Below, piece by piece: positions 36,307 through 44,862 of a stretch of 58,490 nt of DNA. A model generated the notes under the pieces. It did not search any database, had not been told where the DNA came from, and saw nothing but the letters and a program-made list of their open reading frames with translations. The stretch is from DYGX01 sp035325905 (GTDB taxonomy: Bacteria; Chloroflexota; Anaerolineae; Aggregatilineales; Aggregatilineaceae). The translations under genes were made by a program, and so were the position numbers. The stretch is taken from the NCBI GenBank assembly GCA_035325905.1, contig DAOKYY010000016.1, positions 1 through 58,490 on the forward strand, in the 5' to 3' direction. Each line of letters starts with the position of its first letter. Positions within the stretch are counted from its first letter, which is position 1.

Positions 36307-37224
36307 ATGTCGACCTTCTTTGAAATCGCGTACAATATCATCGCGCCGATCTTCCTTGTGGTCGGCGCGGCGGTTTTGCTCGACCGGTGGCTGCACATCG
36401 ACCCTCGCCCGCTGTCGCAAATTGTCATCTACCTGTTCACCCCCTTCCTGGTGCTCGACGGCATTGCGAAGTCCAGCCTGACCGGCGCTGAAACCGGCCA
36501 GATCATCGGGGTCGCGCTGGGCATCTCGGCGCTGATGGCGCTGGCGGGCTGGACGGTCGCGCGCGCAGCAGGGTTGGACCGGCGGCTGATCGCCGTCTTT
36601 GTGCTGAGCGTGACGCTCATCAACGCGGGGAACTACGGCGTCCCACTTAACCACTTCGCGTTCGGGGCGGAGGGCGAGGCGCGCGCCATGATCTTCTTCG
36701 TGGTCACGGTCGCGTTCTCAAACACGTTCGGCGTCTTCCTGGCATCGAGCGGCACCGTCTCGACGCGGCGCGCGTTGCGCAACATGCTGAGCGTGCCCCT
36801 GCCTTACGCGGTGATCGTGGGCTTCGCCCTGAACGGGCTGGATCTCACGCTCCCGACGCCCGTGGCGCGGGCGACGACGGTGCTGGCGCAGGCGTCCGTC
36901 CCCGCGATGCTGACGGTGCTGGGCTTCCAATTGTCGCGCGCGTCGCTGCGCGTGCGCGATCTGCGGCCGGTTCTGCTCGCGGTCGGGATGCGGCTGGCGC
37001 TTGCCCCGGTGATCGCGCTGCCGCTGGTGGCGCTGCTCGACATGAGCGGCGTGGGGCGGCAGGTGGCGCTGGTGCAATCGGCGATGCCGACGGCGGTGGT
37101 GGGCGGCGTGCTGGCGACGGAGTTCGGCGGGCCGGAGGATGCGGAGTTTATCACGTCCGTGATCCTGATCAGCACGCTGCTGAGCACGGTCTCGCTTAGC
37201 GTGCTGCTCTCGCTGGTGATGTAG
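36307..37224 (+). CDS. AEC family transporter (auxin efflux carrier-like permease)
   Basis: The 305-residue protein has about ten hydrophobic segments in two inverted halves of five. Family-typical segments include the conserved LINAGNYGVPL near residue 105 and MPTAVVGGVLATEFGG near 260. Bacterial AEC members export small acids such as malate or malonate. Given its tight coupling to pyruvate kinase (5-nt gap), a carboxylate product is plausible but inferred. No strong ribosome site is seen, in keeping with coupling. Confidence 0.85.
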   Translation: MSTFFEIAYNIIAPIFLVVGAAVLLDRWLHIDPRPLSQIVIYLFTPFLVLDGIAKSSLTGAETGQIIGVALGISALMALAGWTVARAAGLDRRLIAVFVLSVTLINAGNYGVPLNHFAFGAEGEARAMIFFVVTVAFSNTFGVFLASSGTVSTRRALRNMLSVPLPYAVIVGFALNGLDLTLPTPVARATTVLAQASVPAMLTVLGFQLSRASLRVRDLRPVLLAVGMRLALAPVIALPLVALLDMSGVGRQVALVQSAMPTAVVGGVLATEFGGPEDAEFITSVILISTLLSTVSLSVLLSLVM

Positions 37225-37241
37225 CGGCGAATGCCCCTCGC

Positions 37242-38993
37242 TTACGGCGCGCCGGTCACGCCCCACAGTCGCAGCGCGCTGCCCGACGGATCGGTCGTGA
37301 GAATCGCCAGCGCCGCGCCGCCATCTGCGAACAGCAGGCCGGTGATCGCGCCATCTCCGGCGCGTGGCAGCTTGACGGCGCCCAGCCGCGCCTGCCGCGA
37401 CACATCCCACAGGCCCAGCGCCGTCGCGTCGTTCTGATCGCCACCCACGACCAGCAGCCTGCCCGCTGGTGCGAACGCTAATGCGCGCACCGGGGTGTCG
37501 CCGTCGTCGAGCGTGATCCCGCCGCCCGCCGCGCTGTCCCACAGGCGGATCGACCCATCCTCCCCGGCGGAGGCGATCAGCGCGGCGTCAGGGCTGAAGG
37601 CCACCTCCCACACCGGGCCGCTGTGCCCTTCGAGGACTGCGATCGGCGTCCGGCTGACGAGGTCCCACAGGCGCACGGTCTGATCGTCCGCGCCTGATGC
37701 CAGCAGCGTCCCGTCCGGGCTGAAGGCGAGAGCGCGCACCGGGCCGCTGTGCCCCTCCAGCCGCCCGATCGGACCGGGCGATGCCAGGTCCCAGAGCAGG
37801 ATCGCGGCGGGATCGTCCGGCGCGGCGCCGCCTCCCGATGCCAGCAGCGTCCCATCCGGGCTGAACGCCAGCGCGCGGACCGGCGCATGATGCCCGGTCA
37901 GCACGGCGGTCTGGCCGCCGGTCGTGACCTCCCACAGCCGCAAAGTGCCGTCCTCGTGGGCCGTGACCATTTGCCCGCTGTCCGCGACCGGGCTGAACGC
38001 GATGGCGTGAACCGGGCTGTTTGAGACTCGCAGCAGGCGCGGCGGCGCGCTGAAATCCTCGGCGGCGAACAGCCAGATGCCCTCCTGCGCGGCGACCGCC
38101 AGCGTCCGGCCGCCGGCGGACCACGCGATCGCGCTGGCCGCCTGCTCAACCGGGCGCTCGACCCACGCGCTCAGCCTGAGCGCATTTTCCGGCGTGATCG
38201 GCGCCCGGTCAGGCGGCAGATCGAGATCGATGAGCTGCGGCGTGGGGGTCGGGCCGGGGGTGGAACTGGCCGGCAGCGTCGCTCCTAGCGGCTCCAGCCA
38301 GTACACGTCGTTCTGGCCTTCGAACGTCCAGCCGATCAGCCGCTGATGGTCGACCTGCCACCACACCTGGCCGCTGGCGCACTCCGGCCCGCCGACGATG
38401 ACGAGCGTCTGCCCCGGCTGAACTGACCCGACGATCGCGCGATCCAGGTCCGGCGCGGCGCGGAGCGGAACGAGCGCGCCGCGATCGACGACCCGCGCGC
38501 TTTGGCCGACCGCCAGCCGGGCCGGGAGCGCATCCGGGCACACGTCGCGGCCTCGCGGGGTGACGGTTGGCAGGATGGTCGGCAACGGAGTCGGCGTGAT
38601 GATCTGCGGGGTGGGCGAGGGCGTCACGCCACCGGTCGGACACAGGACGACGCGCGCACCGTCCCGCGTGACGCGGTAATCGTAGGTCGCGCCGCGAAAG
38701 CTAACGATGATGCGATAGCCGGACGTGGGGCGCGGCTCGTACTCTTCGCCGGGTTGCGGGCAGCCGAGGCTGGTGTCGTCAAAGGTGCGCTGGCTCCAGC
38801 GCCAGTCGTCCAGGTCGGCGGCGGTGACGGGTGATCCCTCGCGGCGGCTGAGGTCGTCCAGCACGGCGGGCAGCACCGGCGGGCCGTCGCCCTGGGCCTG
38901 CGCCGCGCGCGGCGCGATCACCGCCGCCAGCAGGATGAGCACGATGAAAAACGCTCTGGCCGGGGTCAGACACGTCGCGCTGCGTTCAGCCAT
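37242..38993 (-). CDS. Exported SH3-like and WD40 repeat protein
   Basis: The 583-residue protein has a signal peptide (about 1-34) and a small globular part with DDTSLGCPQPGEEY (about 45-120). A Pro/Thr-rich linker leads to an SH3-type domain (about 160-235, ARVVDRGALVPLRAAPDLD), then a second Pro/Thr linker. A beta propeller (about 285-583) has seven recognisable blades ending in motifs such as RLWEV, LLWDL, RLWDL, RLWDS and GLWDV. Such propellers are protein-binding platforms. It starts 6 nt after the zinc-ribbon gene. The binding partner is unknown. Confidence 0.85.
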   Translation of the reverse strand: MAERSATCLTPARAFFIVLILLAAVIAPRAAQAQGDGPPVLPAVLDDLSRREGSPVTAADLDDWRWSQRTFDDTSLGCPQPGEEYEPRPTSGYRIIVSFRGATYDYRVTRDGARVVLCPTGGVTPSPTPQIITPTPLPTILPTVTPRGRDVCPDALPARLAVGQSARVVDRGALVPLRAAPDLDRAIVGSVQPGQTLVIVGGPECASGQVWWQVDHQRLIGWTFEGQNDVYWLEPLGATLPASSTPGPTPTPQLIDLDLPPDRAPITPENALRLSAWVERPVEQAASAIAWSAGGRTLAVAAQEGIWLFAAEDFSAPPRLLRVSNSPVHAIAFSPVADSGQMVTAHEDGTLRLWEVTTGGQTAVLTGHHAPVRALAFSPDGTLLASGGGAAPDDPAAILLWDLASPGPIGRLEGHSGPVRALAFSPDGTLLASGADDQTVRLWDLVSRTPIAVLEGHSGPVWEVAFSPDAALIASAGEDGSIRLWDSAAGGGITLDDGDTPVRALAFAPAGRLLVVGGDQNDATALGLWDVSRQARLGAVKLPRAGDGAITGLLFADGGAALAILTTDPSGSALRLWGVTGAP

Positions 38994-38999
38994 GCAGCC

Positions 39000-39545
39000 T
39001 CAATAGGGGTCGTTCTCGACGAACTCCACCGGAGCGTCGGCGGGCGCCGCGCCATCGAAATCCGCTTCGGTCGCGGGGGAAGTCATCCCGGCTGCCGGGG
39101 CGGCTTCGTAGGCGACCTGCGGCGTGGCGCACACCGGGCAGATATTCCAGGGCAGTTCGAGCATCGTCTCGCACGCGACGCACGGCTTCTTGAGCTTGGT
39201 GTGGCAGTACGGGCACACCTGCCAGGGGTCTTTCACCGGGCGCCCGCAGCCGGGGCAGAGTGGTTTTTCCTCGATGTTCTGGAGCAGCGCCTCTTCTTCG
39301 AGCGACCGCTCGTAGGATTCGGCCAGCGTCTCCGGCGGGCGCAGCATGACGTAGATCAGCAGCCCGAAGACGTTCAGCACCGCGACGACCAGCGCCGCCG
39401 CGATCTGCGCCAGCGGATCGCGCGAGCGCTGCCGCATGTCGCGCCACGTCCAGATGATCAGGCCCAGCCACAGCGCGGCGCTGACGCCGCCGCAGGCGGT
39501 CACGGCGTAGAGCAGAAGGGTGTTCAGCGTGTCCTGATCGATCAT
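39000..39545 (-). CDS. Membrane protein with double zinc-ribbon domain
   Basis: The 181-residue protein has two membrane segments (about 10-32 and 45-68). A cytoplasmic double zinc ribbon follows with four CxxC knuckles (CPGC, CPYC, CVAC, CPVC, about 97-142) and an acidic tail. This resembles DZANK-type rubredoxin-like ribbons used for protein or nucleic-acid binding. It is cotranscribed with the WD40 gene. The function is unknown. Confidence 0.75.
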   Translation of the reverse strand: MIDQDTLNTLLLYAVTACGGVSAALWLGLIIWTWRDMRQRSRDPLAQIAAALVVAVLNVFGLLIYVMLRPPETLAESYERSLEEEALLQNIEEKPLCPGCGRPVKDPWQVCPYCHTKLKKPCVACETMLELPWNICPVCATPQVAYEAAPAAGMTSPATEADFDGAAPADAPVEFVENDPY

Positions 39546-39636
39546 GCGTTATCTCCACGATCGGTGGAAGCAGGCCGGGGCGGGGCGCGTTCCGGCAGCC
39601 GGCGGCCAGTATAGCACGCCGCCGATCGCCGGGCAA

Positions 39637-40926
39637 TCAACCGCCGCCGGCGGGCGCGTTCCGTTCCGCGATGAGCGACACCTCGCCGATGAAAACGTCC
39701 ACCTTGTGCCCGGACGCCGTGAAGCGCAGCTCTTCGATCACCGCCGGGCGGCGATCCTGGGGCAGGTCGATCAGCAAATTCGGCGATTCATAGACGTACC
39801 ACGCCTGCTTGTTGATCTGCTCGTGCGGCTCCAGGCAGGTGTCACAGGTCGTGCGGCCTACGTTCGGCGTAATCTCGGCGTAAAAGCCGTGCACCCACAG
39901 AAAGTCGTTGCCGTCGCGGTCTTCGTAGGCCATGCGGAGCATAACGGCGCACTCGCTGCCCTGCTCGCCGCAGGCGCTGATCTCCTGGTAATCGACGCGC
40001 AGCATGACGCGCAGGCGCACGCTGTCGTACGAGATGACATTCAGCCCGTTGCCGCCGAAGCTCTGCTGGCAGCCGGTCTCGCCCGGCCCCGCGTCCGGCT
40101 GGAGCCGGTAGAGGTGGTAGGCGCGCCGCCCGTCCACCGTCTCGATCGGGAACTGCCCCGGCGGTCCGTTCGGATCGTCGGGCGAGGGGAAGAAGGCGCA
40201 GCCCCACTGCTTCGGCCAGTCTTCCGACTCGCCGAACAGGCTGTTCGGGAGCAGGTCGATCGGGCCGGGGCCGACGCGGATTTCTTGGGACCCGGCCAGG
40301 ATGGTCGCTTCGTTACCAGCGGCGACGTGCTGGGTCTGGTTGGCGGGCGAGATCAGGGTCGCGCCGCCCGCCCGCGCATTGAGCGACAGCGCGCCCGGCA
40401 TGCTCTCGACCAGGTAGCTGCCGCCCTCGCTGATCCGCGCCAGGCCGAAGGGGCTGTCAACCTCAATCTGGATCGGGCGCTCGATCGTGGAATTGACCCA
40501 GACTTCGAGCCGCCCGTTCAGCCCGCCGAGCCGGATTGTGTACGGGTTTTCGCTCAGGTTGAAGCGCGGGCGGTTGGCCGAGACCAGGCTGATCTGCGTG
40601 TTGCTGCGCAAGAAGGCGATGGCGACTGTCTCGCCGGAATACGGATCGGCGAACGACAGATAGCCTTGCGCCTCGTTGTCGGTCGTCATGCGGCTCCCCC
40701 GCGCGACCGAACTGGGCGCGCGGATCGCCTGCTCGGTGTTCGGGTCGTCGGGCGGCGCCAGCCCGACCGTGCCCCGGCCCACATGCAGGCGGACGCTCAG
40801 CTCCGTCGGCGAGTCGAAGACGAACCACCGGGCCACAACAACTGTGCTGATACACAACAGGCAAAAGATCAGCAGCCCGCTCAGGATCGTCACCCAGGCC
40901 AGGCGTTGGGGGTGTGCGCGCATCAC
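39637..40926 (-). CDS. Membrane-anchored FecR-like hypothetical protein
   Basis: The 429-residue protein has a single N-terminal membrane segment (about 10-34). A beta-rich part follows with FecR-like features (RGTVGL, VARGSRMTTDNEAQGYLSF, IRLGGLNGRLEVWV), then a C-terminal region (about 225-420) that looks like a beta-sandwich with several Cys (GCAFF, GCQQSF, CGEQGSEC, CDTC), perhaps disulfide-bonded outside the cell. A sensing or ligand-binding role is possible. No sigma factor is adjacent. It lies 34 nt after acylphosphatase. Confidence 0.6.
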   Translation of the reverse strand: MMRAHPQRLAWVTILSGLLIFCLLCISTVVVARWFVFDSPTELSVRLHVGRGTVGLAPPDDPNTEQAIRAPSSVARGSRMTTDNEAQGYLSFADPYSGETVAIAFLRSNTQISLVSANRPRFNLSENPYTIRLGGLNGRLEVWVNSTIERPIQIEVDSPFGLARISEGGSYLVESMPGALSLNARAGGATLISPANQTQHVAAGNEATILAGSQEIRVGPGPIDLLPNSLFGESEDWPKQWGCAFFPSPDDPNGPPGQFPIETVDGRRAYHLYRLQPDAGPGETGCQQSFGGNGLNVISYDSVRLRVMLRVDYQEISACGEQGSECAVMLRMAYEDRDGNDFLWVHGFYAEITPNVGRTTCDTCLEPHEQINKQAWYVYESPNLLIDLPQDRRPAVIEELRFTASGHKVDVFIGEVSLIAERNAPAGGG

Positions 40927-40960
40927 GCCTCGTCCGCTGCGGACAAATCACCAGTGAAAA

Positions 40961-41257
40961 CTAATAGCGAATATTAAAACTGTGAAACTCGCCGGTCGCC
41001 GCGCTATATCGCGCGTCCACGCGCTCGACCCAGGCCGCGGGCGGACCGGCGTGCAGAAAGCGCTCGAACGCTTCCAGCGCGGGCAGCGGCCCCTCGGCCA
41101 CCGTCTCGACGGTGTCATCGGGCCGGTTGCGCACCCATCCGGTGAGCCGGTGCTGCGCGGCGGCCCATTGCGTGGCCGCCCGGAAGTTGACGCCCTGCAC
41201 CCGTCCATATACGATGGCATGCAGCCGCCGGAATTCCGCGCTCGGTTGTTCGGACAT
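40961..41257 (-). CDS. acyP: Acylphosphatase
   Basis: Acylphosphatase hydrolyses acyl phosphates such as acetyl or carbamoyl phosphate. The 98-residue protein has the family signature VYGRVQGVNFRAAT (phosphate loop and catalytic Arg) and GWVRNRPDDTVE (catalytic Asn), and ends HSFNIRY. ATG 41257 has a GGAGAG site; the earlier frame start at 41290 is less likely. Phe replaces the more usual Tyr/Phe-R-x-W context but the core is intact. Confidence 0.93.
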   Translation of the reverse strand: MSEQPSAEFRRLHAIVYGRVQGVNFRAATQWAAAQHRLTGWVRNRPDDTVETVAEGPLPALEAFERFLHAGPPAAWVERVDARYSAATGEFHSFNIRY

Positions 41258-41332
41258 AAGCAAGACTCTCCGCAGGCGCCACCCGGCCATTATAGCAGCC
41301 GGCCGGGTGGCTCACAACGTGCGGCTCGCGGG

Positions 41333-41941
41333 TCAGTTGTTCAGAGGGGAGGGGGGCTGGCGCCGGATTTCGCGCACGCGGTCACGCATGGTGCGCGCAT
41401 CGTCGTCGTGCGGGTTGGTTTCCAGCGCGCGCGTAAACGCATCGTGAGCGTCGTCCCACTCGCGCCGGTCGATGAAGATCAGCCCCATATGATAGTGCGC
41501 GTTCGGATACGCCGGATCGATCTCGATCACGCGGCGGTAAGCCGCCAGCGCGCGTGTCTGGCGCTCGCCGGTCGCAGTGACCAGCTTGCCGAGATACGCG
41601 GCGGCCAGGTTCGACCACACCGCCGGGTTATTGGGCGCCAGCTCGGTGGCGCGCTCCAGCACCGGGACGGCGTGCTGGTGGCGCTCCGCCAGGACATACG
41701 CGCCGCCCAGGTTAGTCAGCACGTCGACATCGTCGGGGCGGAACTCAAAGCACCGCTCCAGCAACGGGATCGCTTCCTTGCCCTTGCCCTGGGTCAGCAG
41801 GCGAGTCGCCTGCGTCATCTGGCGCCGAAACTGCTCTTCCGACATCTCGCGCAAGCGCCGTTGCAGCGCGTCGCGCTCGTCCTGATCCGCATCGGGTCGG
41901 GGCGGATTCGTGTGGTTGCGATCAGTCATGACCGATTCCAT
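41333..41941 (-). CDS. TPR repeat protein
   Basis: The 202-residue protein has a charged N-terminus and about three to four tetratricopeptide repeats (residues 40-185), for example DVLTNLGGAYVLAERHQHAV, AVWSNLAAAYLG and NAHYHMGLIFIDRREWDDAH. There is no signal peptide, so it is a cytoplasmic scaffold. Start codons at 41941 and 41929 are both possible. A terminator-like hairpin separates it from the HEAT gene upstream. Confidence 0.8.
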   Translation of the reverse strand: MESVMTDRNHTNPPRPDADQDERDALQRRLREMSEEQFRRQMTQATRLLTQGKGKEAIPLLERCFEFRPDDVDVLTNLGGAYVLAERHQHAVPVLERATELAPNNPAVWSNLAAAYLGKLVTATGERQTRALAAYRRVIEIDPAYPNAHYHMGLIFIDRREWDDAHDAFTRALETNPHDDDARTMRDRVREIRRQPPSPLNN

Positions 41942-41982
41942 CTCCGTCTCATTGGGTTGTTTTACAGGGAGTAGGCCGCTGG

Positions 41983-42014
41983 AACAAACCAGGCCGCGGC
42001 TGTGTGCGGCCTGG
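41983..42014 (-). terminator. Intrinsic terminator after the HEAT-repeat gene
   Basis: On the minus strand, CCAGGCCGC (42014-42006) pairs perfectly with GCGGCCTGG (41997-41989) across 8 nt, then TTTGTT. It may end or reduce rseP-HEAT transcription before the TPR gene. Confidence 0.7.
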
Positions 42015-42044
42015 ACCGGCGCTTAGGCCGCGCTCGCAGGCAAG

Positions 42045-43133
42045 CTAGCCGTTGTAGTAGTCCGCGAAGTCTTCGTCGAAGTCGAACTCCTCGTCTTCGT
42101 CGTCTTCGTCATCCAGCGCGTCCAGTTCGTCGAGGCTGTCCAGCTCGTCAAGGTCGTTCAGATCGTGCTCGTCCAGCCCGCCGAAGTCGAGCAGCGGCAG
42201 CACGGACTCGCCGGCGAGCGCCGCGATCGACTGCGCGTCCTGGATCGCCTCCAGCAGGATGTCGTCGCCATCCTGCTCGGCCTGGGCGGCAAGCTGGTCG
42301 AGCGCCTTGCGCGCAAGCTGCCCGCCGATCTCGCCCAGCGACCAGATCGCGACTTCCTGAATCTCGCGGTCGCCCTCGTAAGCCAGCTCGATCAGACGCG
42401 GGAGCGCCTTGCGCAATTCCAGCTCTCCGGCGGCGCGGGCGGCCTCGTAGCGCAGCTCCGGGTACTCGCTGCTGAGTTCTTCCAGCACCTGCGGCTGCCA
42501 GCTCTCGTCGCACGAGCGGCCCATCGCGAAGACGGCGCTGACGCGCATCGGCAGCTCGTCGGCGTAGTACGCCTCGCGGATCAGCTCCGGCACGCTGGTG
42601 TGGCCGCAGTTGGAGATCGCTTCCAGCGCGCGCCGGCGCACGTCGAGGTCTTCGTCCAGGTTGTTATAGAGCGCCAGAATCGTGTCCTGAAGCTCGCGGC
42701 TGAAGCGTTCAGGCAGCTTGCCTAGCTCGCCTTGCAGCACGAAAACGCCGAGCGCCTGGGCCGCCGCCGCGCGCACTTCGGAGAACGTGTCTTCCTGAGC
42801 GAGCACGAGCAGGCGGCGGATGGTCGGCAGGCCGCTCTCTTCGAGCACGCCTTCGACCGCGCGCAGCCGCACTTCGAGGTCGCTATCGGCCAGCGCGAGG
42901 TGCACGATCGGGCTGAAGTCCAGCTCGAAGTTCGTCTCGGCGGTGTCCACCAGCCGGTCGATGACGTGCCGCCGCCGCTCGGCGGGCAGATTCGGCCACA
43001 CGACCTGAAAATCGGCCCAGTTCTGATCGACCAGGTCCGACAGGCCGTAGATAGCCTCGGCAGTCAGCGGCGCGTCCGCGTTGAGCTGCTCCAGTGTCTG
43101 CGTGAAGTCGATGGTTTTGGTCTTACGTGCCAT
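42045..43133 (-). CDS. HEAT-repeat protein with strongly acidic C-terminus
   Basis: The 362-residue protein consists mainly of HEAT/PBS-lyase-like helical repeats (about 55-320), with recurring units such as DSDLEVRLRAVEGVLEESG, EVRAAAAQALGVF and DREIQEVAIWSLGEIG. The last 45 residues are almost all Asp, Glu and Leu (LDELDALDDEDDEDEEFDFD), an unusual tail that could mimic nucleic acid or bind basic partners. ATG 43133 is the likely start, with GGGGA upstream. It follows rseP by 61 nt. Confidence 0.8.
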   Translation of the reverse strand: MARKTKTIDFTQTLEQLNADAPLTAEAIYGLSDLVDQNWADFQVVWPNLPAERRRHVIDRLVDTAETNFELDFSPIVHLALADSDLEVRLRAVEGVLEESGLPTIRRLLVLAQEDTFSEVRAAAAQALGVFVLQGELGKLPERFSRELQDTILALYNNLDEDLDVRRRALEAISNCGHTSVPELIREAYYADELPMRVSAVFAMGRSCDESWQPQVLEELSSEYPELRYEAARAAGELELRKALPRLIELAYEGDREIQEVAIWSLGEIGGQLARKALDQLAAQAEQDGDDILLEAIQDAQSIAALAGESVLPLLDFGGLDEHDLNDLDELDSLDELDALDDEDDEDEEFDFDEDFADYYNG

Positions 43134-43194
43134 AACACCGGTCCCCATAGGTGTCTCGTTGTCGGTTGGGTGTGGTTCGGTGGCCGGGCGCGGC

Positions 43195-44604
43195 CTAGCG
43201 CAGCCCGCTGACGTCAATCGGATTGACGATGTCGTTAATGACGGTGACGGCGATCAACGCGAGCAGGAACAGCAGGCTGATGAAGTGGATCAACCCTTCG
43301 CGTTCCGGCTCCATCGGCTTGCCCCGGATCAGCTCGATGATCACGAACAGGATGCGCCCGCCATCCAGCCCCGGAATCGGCAGCAGGTTGGTGAACGCGA
43401 GCGCGATGCTGATCATTGCCGCGAACCCTAGAATCGGGTACGCCTGCTCGGTCTCGATGCTCTGCTCAAGCACCGGGCCGCCAAGCTGCCCGATGCCGAC
43501 CGGGCTGACCGGTCGCGCCGCTTCGGCGCCGATATCGCCCCGGATCACGTCGCCGATCAACTCGACCATCAAGCGCGGCACCTCGACAAACTGGTCCACG
43601 CCGACCTCGACGGCTTCGGTGAAGGGCAGCGGGCGCGTGTAGGTGCGCACGTCGCGGTTGACCGCGGTCAGCCCGATGATGGCGGGCTGAAGCGGCGAGA
43701 TCGTGACGCCCATGCGCGCCGTGCCGGTCGAGTCCTTGACCGGCGTCACCGGGACGACCAGCGTCTTGTCGCCGCGTAACAGCGTGACCTGAATCTCCTG
43801 GCCCTCGTGCGAGGCGGTGTAGTCTTGAAGCTGCTTGATGCTGGTGATCTCGGTGTCGTCCACCTTGACGATGACATCCTCAGGCAGAATGCCAGCGGCG
43901 TAGGCGGGCATGTCCTCTTCGACGGCGTTGACATAGGCGCGCGTGACGTCCGCGTCCTCGACCACTTCCGCGTTGAGCGTCACCGGCTCAAGCGTCTGGC
44001 CGTCGCGCTCGACCAGCAGCGTGACTGTCTCGTTGCTCTGCGAGGCCAGCGCCTCGTTGAACTCGTCCGCCGACTCAACCGGAGCGCCGTTCAGTTCCAG
44101 CAGCACGTCGCCCGGTTGCAGCCCGGCGCGCGCAGCCGGAGAGCCTGACAGCACGTCATACACCGTCACATCGGCGCGGGCGAAGGGCTGGCCGATCAAC
44201 GCGATCACGATGAAGATGACCAGCGCCGTGACGAGGTTGATCGCCGGGCCGGCCGCCATGAACAGGATGCGCTCCCACGGCGAGGCCTGAAAGACGCTCT
44301 TGGGATTCTTGATGCCGCGCTCGCGGATTTCCGATTGGTCGGCAGCCAGCTCAGCCTCGGTCTTCGGCTTGACGAAGTCCTCGCCGTAGGGCCGCACAAA
44401 GCCGCCGATCGGCAGCCAGTTGAGCGTGTAGATCGTGTCGCCCTTCGTGAACAGGATCTTGGCGCGCGGCGGGAAGCCGATCCCGAATTCCAGCACGGTG
44501 ATCCCCACCAGCTTGGCGGCGATGAAGTGCCCGAACTCGTGGATCACGACCAGCGGAATGAGCACCAGCGCGAAGGATGCGAGTCCCAATAGGAAGTCGG
44601 TCAT
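43195..44604 (-). CDS. rseP: Site-2 intramembrane zinc protease (RseP type)
   Basis: The enzyme cuts membrane-embedded substrates such as anti-sigma factors. The 469-residue protein has HEFGH at 22-26 in the first membrane segment and NLLPIPGLDGGR with the third ligand Asp near the end. Two PDZ domains are visible between them (LSGSPAARAGLQPGDVLLEL near 145-165 and a second with DMPAYAAGILPEDVIVKVDD). ATG 44604 has an AAAGGA site. It has its own promoter and a leader hairpin. No anti-sigma gene is adjacent. Confidence 0.93.
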   Translation of the reverse strand: MTDFLLGLASFALVLIPLVVIHEFGHFIAAKLVGITVLEFGIGFPPRAKILFTKGDTIYTLNWLPIGGFVRPYGEDFVKPKTEAELAADQSEIRERGIKNPKSVFQASPWERILFMAAGPAINLVTALVIFIVIALIGQPFARADVTVYDVLSGSPAARAGLQPGDVLLELNGAPVESADEFNEALASQSNETVTLLVERDGQTLEPVTLNAEVVEDADVTRAYVNAVEEDMPAYAAGILPEDVIVKVDDTEITSIKQLQDYTASHEGQEIQVTLLRGDKTLVVPVTPVKDSTGTARMGVTISPLQPAIIGLTAVNRDVRTYTRPLPFTEAVEVGVDQFVEVPRLMVELIGDVIRGDIGAEAARPVSPVGIGQLGGPVLEQSIETEQAYPILGFAAMISIALAFTNLLPIPGLDGGRILFVIIELIRGKPMEPEREGLIHFISLLFLLALIAVTVINDIVNPIDVSGLR

Positions 44605-44645
44605 GATCCGTCCTTTAGCTCCCGGTGCCTGCCGGGGTCGCAAGT

Positions 44646-44673
44646 AAAAAGGAGCGTCCCGAACAGACGCCCC
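44646..44673 (-). terminator. Hairpin plus T tract in the rseP leader
   Basis: On the minus strand, GGGGCGTC (44673-44666) pairs with GACGCTCC (44658-44651) with one G-U pair, then TTTTT (44650-44646). It lies between the rseP promoter and ATG, and also 190 nt past the mevalonate kinase stop. It may end that transcript or attenuate rseP. Confidence 0.6.
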
Positions 44674-44730
44674 TGAAGTGTCGATTGGTTTCGGCTCAGC
44701 ATCAGTGGTATCCCTGATCCGTTACAGCGA

Positions 44731-44759
44731 ATTATAGCGGCGGGACGGGGCATCGGCAA
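44731..44759 (-). promoter_or_regulatory. Promoter of rseP
   Basis: On the minus strand, TTGCCG (44759-44754) and a perfect TATAAT (44736-44731) are separated by 17 nt. The leader is about 120 nt and includes the hairpin above. Confidence 0.65.
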
Positions 44760-44862
44760 GGCTTGGCGGCGGCGTCGAGTCGCGATTCAGAGAACTCTAG
44801 CGGAACTCTAATGCTTGTCGCGCAGCGTCCAGAGTCGGGTGTGCGCTGGGCGCGAACGGGCC

